A stretch of DNA of 64,000 nt from Polychytrium aggregatum. Taxonomy: Eukaryota; Chytridiomycota; Chytridiomycetes; Polychytriales. This document shows positions 56,863 through 64,000 of the stretch, piece by piece. Each line of letters starts with the position of its first letter. The stretch's first letter is position 1. The notes under the pieces were generated by a model that saw only the letters and a list, made by a program, of their open reading frames with translations, had not been told where the DNA came from and made no database searches. The position numbers and the translations under genes were made by a program. Where the stretch lies: assembly GCF_025602895.1 (NCBI RefSeq), contig NW_026516337.1, positions 46,659 to 110,658 on the forward strand. The letters run 5' to 3'.

Positions 56863-58127
56863 AACTCGGCACTCGCGTCCCACGGGCCCTCGCATCTTCG
56901 CCGTTGCTGTGCCTGTGCGGCCGCCCCTCGCCACAGTCGCCCCCTCCCCTGCCGCCCCTTGTCGCCGGCGCCACACCGGCTCGCTCCTCTGCATCACGCA
57001 CCGTCGTCCCTCGGCTGCCTCCTCGGCTGCCACCCCGGCTGCCTCCTCGGCACATCGCCCTGCTGCAAACAAACCGTGGCTCCTTTCGGCCGTGGCCCTT
57101 GCCGCCCAAGGCCTTGTTGCGCCTGCTCCCGCGGCTATGGTTCGGCCGCGCGACACAGGCCGCTGTCTGTGGGCGCACAAGCGCTGTGCGCCGCTGCTGA
57201 CTGGTGCGGCCGGCCCCCACGCCGCCTCCCCCTCCCGCTCGCTGTCGCGTCGGGGTCGCCGGCACCCGAGGTCAGCATCCCGGTCTGCCCCGGCCTTTGT
57301 GGCCCCAGCCTTGTCCAGTCATGCCGGCTTGGCCATGTACCTGTGGGCTCGTCTCGGTCTCATGGACCAGTGGCGCGAGTGCCGTGTGGTTGCAGCCCGC
57401 ACCGCACCGACCCAGTCCTGCACCATTTCTCACCACCCAGCGGCACCGATTGGTTCCTGTCCCTGCTCGTCACGGCAGCTGCCGTCCCCGTGGTCCTGCT
57501 TGCCACAAGGTGCTCTCGGCTCGCTCTCCCGGCTTGCATCTACAGGTCTCCGTACTCGCTGCTCAGCATGCCGATGTGTCCCATGTCCCCATCTCTGTCT
57601 GCCCAGCGCTCTGGCCGCCAGTGGCCTCGTGTCCCTCTCCGTCGAGCCGCCATGGCTCAGGGTCCGCCACAAACCTGCACCAAAGCCGCATCTTTGGTGT
57701 GAGCGCGGCCAAGTCCCCTCCCCAATGACAAAGCCTGCATCAGAGTCCTTTGGCAGCCAGAGTGATCCCTTGGGGGCTGCATCTCGTCGGCCACAGCACA
57801 AACCCGAGCTGCTGGCCCGGAACAGCATTCCACGCTTCGGACACCTCCCGCTCCTCGTCCAGCCAAACCAGAACAAGTGCGCCGTGATTGGGAAGCAGTT
57901 GGTGCAAAGGGCAGCTGTACGGCCGAATCAGACTCGAGCTTGGAATCTCGCCACATATCGCTTGCCTCTCGCCGTCCGCGCAGCTCGACCGACGGCAGCT
58001 GGGCTGAGGGCGGATCACTGGGCAGTGGCATTAGTGTGCTGTCCACATCTCGGTGTCTTTACTCCCCACCCCTGTCGCCGTCCCAGCAAGTCAAGAGCCA
58101 TCCCCTGCTATCGCGTCCCTGAATGAG

Positions 58128-61100
58128 ATGGATTCGGCAAAAGTCCCAGGTGCATCGACTCTCCTTGTGCTGTCGAGAGGACCGGTCGGCCTCTTGGCAA
58201 CGGCCCTGTAGATCATCTGCGGGGTCTCTGCTGTCTCCGACCATCACTAATCGTCCGCGCCCGACTCTTTCAGACATCACCATCCAGTTTCAACGCGTCA
58301 TTTGCTCATCGCCCGGCGCTGCAGTCGATGTGAGTCGATGCGCACCGCCACGTCTGCACATGCCTTTGCTCTCGATCGCCGCTTCTGCCAATAGTGCTGC
58401 TCAACAATCATATCCATCCCTTCCAGTCACCGCGAGCATTCCAGGCGAGCTGCAGCAAAGCCGCCAGCGGATACTGGCAGCTCGCCGACGACCGGGGAGC
58501 CTATCCCATCGATACCACCGACGGGCTGTCCATCGACTTTTTCATATCCATCTGCGGCGAGCAGTCTATCCTCAAGAATCTTGGATTTGCAAATGTGGCC
58601 GCGCTCGGTGAGTGTTGGGAGCTCGGCAGCCGCCAACGATCGGACAGCACAATACCCACAGAGCAACACTCGCGGAGCAGCAAGAGCACTCACCCGAACC
58701 CTTGTCCACCGGGCGTTCGTGGCAGACGAGATTCCCAGGATCCGGCGGGACCAAATCCGGGATATCGATCTTCAGGTATTATTTGGGCGGCCACCTTGTC
58801 CTCTCGGGAGAATCCCATGGCATTTGCGCAGATCGACACCAGCGACCATCGCCCAGGGCATCGAGGACCTCGACACAGTCGTCCTCTCGTATGCTGGCCC
58901 GTTGTTTCATGCAGTCACCACCACGCAGTCACCACCATGGTCCTCCCACTCACTCACCCACCCAACCAAACTTGTTTCTGCTCCCGAACGCAGGTGATCA
59001 CGTCCATACCTTACCATCCGCCCAACAGCAGATACGACGTCAAGTGGACCTGGAGGTACACCAAGCCACTGTATATGACAATCGAAGGCGATTTCGCCAT
59101 CACCAACTATGCCTGTGTATGTATTTCTGCATGCTCTCACTCGTTTCTGTCTGCTGGTCTTTGCGTAGCCGTCGGCAGCCACATCGAGTGCTTCGTTGAC
59201 AACGGCTGGTTGGGCAACAAAGGCAGTGATGCCGAGACTCTGCAGCATTCTCACGACCTTCGCCCCGCCTCAGTTTATCCACAAGACGACACTGGAAACC
59301 CTTGCCATCTTTTTCTTCCTGACAAGCGGTAAGCATGGAGCACCACGACTGTGTGAGCCTGCACGACGAGCCAAGCGAATTTGACGAACTGGTGGCTTGA
59401 AATCGTCAGCCGATCCGTCGAGCGATTGAGTTGGCTGTTTTGAATGTGTGCCCCGTTCACTTCGGAGCTGTGATGCACTCGCTTGCATACTCACCCCTAA
59501 TGTTGTCTATTCCGGATATCGCTGGCTGACTTTCGACTGGCCGGGTCCTCCATTCGCGGCCTCAGCGGGTGTCGAGCGGCTGCCGTCATCACCGACCCGC
59601 AGCATGCTGGCCGAGACCATCATCCAGAAATTCCTTCCAAAATCCAGCATCACAGCTGCCAGCAACGCAGGTGCATTCGGCACAGGAGTCGCCGCTTCCG
59701 TTGCTGCAACCGCAAGCAATTCCCTGACCGTCAATCCTGCTTCCGAGGCTGGAGCTGAGAGAAAGTCCGTCTCGGCCACCGGCGACCAGCTCCCGCCGGC
59801 CAATTCGACGCTGTGGTCATTCAGCAGCACCAATCCCAGTGGCAGCGAAAGAGGCAAATCGATGGATGCCGGCAACACCGTCGATCTCCTCAACAGCTAT
59901 TGCGATGGACCGCTGCTGCGCTCAAGAATCTCGGCCCTTGAGAAGAAGACCTCGACTCTCAAGCAGGCCGTCAAGCGGGTACTCAAGCAGTCGGCTATCT
60001 ACCTCGAGGCCTCGCGGCGTCAGGACGAAGAGTATCAAAGTCTCGTCAACGGCATCACACAGATCCCCTTTGGCAACCAAAGTATCAAGGACTATCTCGA
60101 GGCCTCCCTCGTGGTCATTCGAGAGGCCACAGACCACTTCCACAACCAGATCCAGAACCTGATTCTGGATCCGCTGAGCAAGCTCTATGCCAACGAGATC
60201 AAAAAGTCCGAGTCGCGCAAGAAGGACTTTGACCAAGAGAGCTCGGTAAGTGTCCATGGTACTTGGTCAGGCCCCAGCACAGCTGGCGGACGATTCGTCA
60301 TCTGATCAGATATGCCGATTGCACCCCGTGGTCCCCAAATCCGTCCCCTGGACTGCCGTTTCGAACCCTCAGGAGTTTGACGAAATCGAGCGAAAGTACC
60401 TCGCGACCAAGACTGGGGACCGAACAAAGAAGAAATCCGAGCTCGACACCAAGTATCACATCCGTCGGAACCAATTTGATCTGAAACGGTATGCGGTGCT
60501 CCGAAATGCATGTTACTGTATCCGTACCTGCCTTTCCACCAAACGCCCCTCTAACTCTCGACACCGCCGGCTGCCCATGGGTTCTTTGGTAACTATCCTG
60601 GCCTTGCTCGCAGATTTGATTACTGCTCAAGCCTAAGCGAGTTGCACGGGCCTCACACAGAGACGGAGCTGGCCTTCATCTTCATCAACTTTGCAAAGAA
60701 ACAGGTGAGCCCCACTCGCCGCTTCACTGTCGCAGCAGTGCTACAGCAGTGTCGACGGACTCGCTGAGCAATCTAGTCCTGATCGACTCGATCGCCAGCA
60801 CTTGCTCTACCAGATCATACACACAAAACTCGACGACCAAAAGCAACTCTTGGATAAACTTACGGGCGAGGTGTCCGAGTCCACCAAGACTGTCCACCAC
60901 CAGCGCAAAGAGCGAGAAGAGCTCCGCAAGCTCATCGAGAATCGCGGAGGCACCGCCGATGAAAGCGGTCCCACCGGCGGTAGCCATTCGAGCCCCAAGG
61001 AGGAGTCTAGAGGCAACCTGGTTCACTCATACAGTGTGCCAAAAGTCGCAACCCTCGTACAGGTCCTCCATCAAAGCTCGCAGCTGTCGAACGAATCGGA

Positions 61101-63861
61101 CACGATGTCGAGGCGCAAGGAGGTGGGTGTACCTCTCGAACAGGCATTCTGATGGAACGGGCCCTAGAGACGGACGCCGACAGGGTCTCAGTTGGCTCTA
61201 CGAGGCCGGATCGTGTGTGGATAGTGAAATCGATACCAGTGAATGCGACCGAGGCACTGTTCCGTCTAACAGACACGACTTGTACTGCACTGCCATCTCG
61301 TTCGACAGGGGTTTCTCTTTGCCACAACGGCAACATTGATGAACGTCCCCGGAGTCATTGGACCCGCTCAGTTTTCTTGGAAAAAGTTCTGGTGTGTCCT
61401 GTCGGGTGGACAGCTTCAGGGTAAGCATCGACCCAGAGTACTCTGACAGAGTTCACCTGCAGGTGCCGGAGGCTGCGTCTTGGGCATGTGCGTGGGATCG
61501 TCCCGCTTCGTAACAACTGCGTCACCCCGCGGATGTTCATAGCGGCTTGTCGTATTTGCAAGGGCAGAGGCTGCCAATGGCTGATTCGACCTCGTGCCTT
61601 CTCGCAGAGTACACCAACTGGACCAAGCAGCTGGAGCCTTCGTACTCGGTTCATCTGCGCCTGTGCACTGTCCGAGAGGCTCGAAAAGTCGATCGGCGGT
61701 TCTGTTTCGAGCTCATCGGCCCACACATTGGTCGGCGGATCTACCAAGCGACCGACGCCGAGGAGCTCAAGTCGTGGATCCAAACGATCCAGCGATCCAT
61801 CGAGTCGCTCCTGGCAGGCACAGGCTCGCTGCTGGATCTGACGACGACAATCCACGAAAGCAACGGCTCCAACGGCAAATCCGCTGGCAGTGAACTGCAG
61901 ATGGCAGTCCTGAATGTCCTCCGGGATGCTGACCCACAAAACCACGTCTGTGCGGACTGCGGCGCACGAGGCCCGGATTGGGCCAGCATCAACCTGGGCT
62001 GTTTAATCTGCATCGGTGAGGAGCTTTGACACAGCGCTTGCAGCGAAAAAGAGCATCCAGCAGCCTCCACCGCTCATTCGCCGAGCTAACTATGGATCTG
62101 CTGGATCTTCCGTCACCACCAATCCCATCGGCATGACTACCAGAATGCTCAGGCACCCATCGCAGCCTCGGAACACATATATCCAAAGTCAGTCAGAATC
62201 GCACATAGAGCTGGTCTGAAAGCGAGCGATACCAGATCTGCCAGACAGGCCTGAGCTGAAGACCGCGCTTACTACCAGATCAGCCTCGTGTGATCGATCC
62301 ATGGGGATCAACGATACATTGGGTATCCTGCTGGCACAACGGGACGTCTTGTTGATACATACTTTGCCTCCCCGCCCCACCAGGTCCGGTCCTTGACTTT
62401 GGATACCGCCAGCTGGACACCAGAACTCATCTACATGATGTGCGCGATCGGAAACACTCTGACCAACGAGATATGGGAGGGAGCGCCAAGCGCCGTCGAG
62501 CAAAAGCCAAAGCCAAGTGACCGGAGAGAAGCCAAGGCTGCATACATACAGGACAAGGTATAAGCAAATCACTGCCCAGGCGCGAGGCCATCACTCCAGA
62601 GTCTGTTATACATTAGCAACCAGGCGTTGTGTGTTCCATCAGTGGGTATTGCGGGGAGGGGGAGGAGACTGGAGTGCCTTGGCCCGCAGCTCGACACAAC
62701 CAGAGAGCTTGATGCCGTCCCAACCAGCCGCTTACTGAATGACGCACACATGCATGCAGTACGTGGCCCGCAAGTTCATCAAGCCGTACCAACCGATTGC
62801 CCTTGCCGATCCGCCGCTCCCCTTGTCCAGCGACGACATGCTGGTCGAAGCCATACGCGAGGGAAACCTGACGACGGCCATGTGGGCGATGGCGCTGGGC
62901 GCCGACCTGAACAAGCCATGGAACGGGCTGCCGCTGCTGCACATGGCATTGGGCTATCCCCTGATACCGAGTGCCAAGTCCTCCGAGTCGACGACCGCGA
63001 TCCCGTCGCATCTGACCGAGTCGCCCTCAGTACCCTCGGTGCCCTCCACACTCAGTCTGGGGCCGATGTCGTCCACCAGCCCCTTGGGGCCGCCTGGGCC
63101 ACAGCCGCCGCCGCTTCTCCAGAACGCAGGCACATCCCTGCAGTTGCCGCCAACGGCATCGATGGTACCGTCGGATGCAGTCCTGAGCAACCCGTCAAAT
63201 CTGTCATGCAGATTCTCGATCATCATTGACCAGCACCCGCTCGCACAAAGCACCCAGCGGTTTATCATGGCTGAGTTTCTGATCCAGAACGGTGCCAGCG
63301 TCAATGCCTGCGACGACTTGACTGTCATTGCGCGCGTGCGGCTCAACGAGTATGCCAACCTGCCAAACGTCTCGCACCTGGGGCTGCTCCACTACGCTTG
63401 TCTCTACCACGACTACGAGTGCCTGAGCTACTTGCTTTCCAAGGGAGCAGAGCCAAAGATCCAGGTGGGTGACGGACCACTGCCGGACCACTGCCGGACC
63501 AGCGATTGCTGCGACTCACGAGCCCGATGGAGCGAGGAGGTGGATCGAGCGGATGCCCTCATTTCGGCAGCGCGCTCTGAGATACCAACAGCGCTTGCTC
63601 GCTACCCTTTCCTTCGTCCTGGCCATGCCATTCTTCCACGCTTCTACCTTTGTTCGCTTCGTCCTTACATCCGCTGTCTCGGTCCAGGATAACTGCTCCC
63701 TGATTCCGGCCTTCTACCTATCCCAACAAACCAGCGCTTACCCACCATCACCACTCGAGCTGGGTGTGTCGCTGCCGGCGCGGTTTGCGTGTATCTGCGA
63801 AGAACGAATCTGGAAAGAGAACAGCAACCAGTCGCACGGCAGTTTGGCGGCCTCGAAGTGA
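58128..63861 (+). CDS. BAR-PH-ArfGAP-ankyrin protein (ACAP/Csx2-like Arf GTPase-activating protein)
   Basis: Sixteen exons (58128-58149, 58274-58329, 58427-58607, 58726-58775, 58994-59116, 59275-59329, 59566-60245, 60373-60488, 60614-60704, 60736-61122, 61309-61420, 61608-62015, 62144-62187, 62384-62557, 62760-63464, 63688-63861) are phase-consistent, 1,125 residues. Residues 1-165 are an unrecognised N-terminal region. Next is a BAR domain (LLRSRISALEKKTSTLKQAV, DYLEASLVVIREATDHFH, EFDEIERKYLATKTGD). The PH domain follows (KEGFLFATTATL, WKKFWCVLSGG, AEELKSWIQTI). The ArfGAP zinc finger is intact, CADC and CLIC cysteine pairs with the arginine finger in CSGTHRSLGTHISK. Ankyrin repeats are present (MLVEAIREGNLTTAMWAMAL, HLGLLHYACLYHDYECLSYL). 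It should deactivate Arf GTPases on curved membranes. The first exons and the final exon are the least certain. Confidence 0.83.
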
Positions 63862-64000
63862 CGATGCTGAACAGCGATCGGGAAACGGGCGAGGAAAGGC
63901 TTGAGGCCCGAGACTGGAGCGAGAAGCATAGCAACCTGAATCGCACATGTAAACGTCACCACCCATCTTCACTGCACCAGCCATGTATTTCGCCAATACA
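63862..64000. other. Right window edge, 3' flank of the ArfGAP gene
   Basis: 139 bases with no recognised feature. If the last ArfGAP exon is mis-assigned, its true 3' end would lie beyond the window. Confidence 0.3.

Larger units (their letters stand above)
55833..58127. promoter_or_regulatory. 2.3-kb divergent spacer with long composition-driven ORFs
   Basis: This separates the minus-strand arrestin/SH3 gene from the plus-strand ArfGAP gene. Two plus-strand frames stay open for more than 660 codons and overlap each other, and minus-strand frames are open too; none shows a domain or consistent protein-like composition. Two tandem repeats lie inside (56390-56450 and 56795-56862). The spacer is C-rich on the plus strand after 56880. 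I treat it as a divergent promoter region. Confidence 0.45.

Noticed and set aside
55654-57702. Plus-strand ORF of 682 codons, and the overlapping 666-codon ORF at 56126-58126
   Set aside because: Both are open at once over 1.5 kb in different frames, contain translated tandem repeats, and begin antisense to the first exon of the arrestin/SH3 gene. This is composition, not coding.
59448-59565. In-frame segment WLTFDWPGPPF before the ArfGAP BAR exon
   Set aside because: At first it looked like a conserved motif, but exon 6 ends in phase 1 and only the acceptor at 59565 restores the frame, so this segment is best read as intron.
1-64000. tRNA, rRNA or retrotransposon genes
   Set aside because: No cloverleaf B-box pattern, rRNA core sequence, reverse transcriptase, integrase or transposase motif was recognised on either strand; a tRNAscan or RepeatMasker run was not possible.

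Overview
The window looks like nuclear DNA of an intron-rich, GC-rich zoosporic (flagellated) fungus, most likely a chytrid-grade lineage. Two genes together support this. One is SPT8, a SAGA subunit characteristic of fungi. The other is a TPGS2-type tubulin polyglutamylase subunit, found in organisms that build cilia or flagella. Most introns are about 50-250 bases with GT...AG ends and many donors read GTAAG or GTATG. I joined exons by eye wherever splice phase and protein similarity agreed. No rRNA, tRN​A, transposon, virus or CRISPR array was recognised.

Layout, left to right. A partial 3' exon (1-590, +) converges on cytosolic threonyl-tRNA synthetase (-), then CIAO1 (-). Next come an unrecognised 220-residue protein (+), an intronless maltose-acetyltransferase-like enzyme (-), a U1A/U2B'' spliceosomal protein (-) and TPGS2 (+). 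A single-pass membrane protein with a C-terminal SH3 domain (-), an F-box/ankyrin-like protein (-), a coiled-coil/SAP protein (-), a KH-like RNA-binding protein (-) and SPT8 (-) follow. Then peptidyl-tRNA hydrolase (+), an unrecognised protein with a C-terminal hydrophobic tail (-) and a 1,363-residue disordered basic/acidic protein (-).

The centrepiece lies at 36421-45306 (-). It is a phase-consistent 18-exon gene for a 2,219-residue protein with a complete adenylate-kinase-type nucleotide kinase domain in the middle, long acidic repeat-bearing arms, a coiled coil, and a CAP-Gly microtubule-binding domain near the C terminus. I do not know of a described protein with this architecture.

To its right are complex I subunit NDUFA6 (-), the spholipid regulator ORMDL (-), an arrestin-fold protein carrying two SH3 domains and two SHOCT-like C-terminal hairpins (-), and a BAR-PH-ArfGAP-ankyrin protein (+) at the right edge.

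There is no operon-like organisation. The functional theme running through the unusual genes is cytoskeleton and membrane traffic: TPGS2 modifies tubulin tails, the kinase/CAP-Gly protein could place nucleotide interconversion on microtubules, and the arrestin/SH3, membrane/SH3 and BAR/ArfGAP proteins are adaptor-type trafficking proteins. The housekeeping genes cover translation, splicing, Fe-S assembly, respiration and transcription. Intergenic stretches are often 0.5-2 kb, GC- or GA-rich, and carry short tandem repeats.
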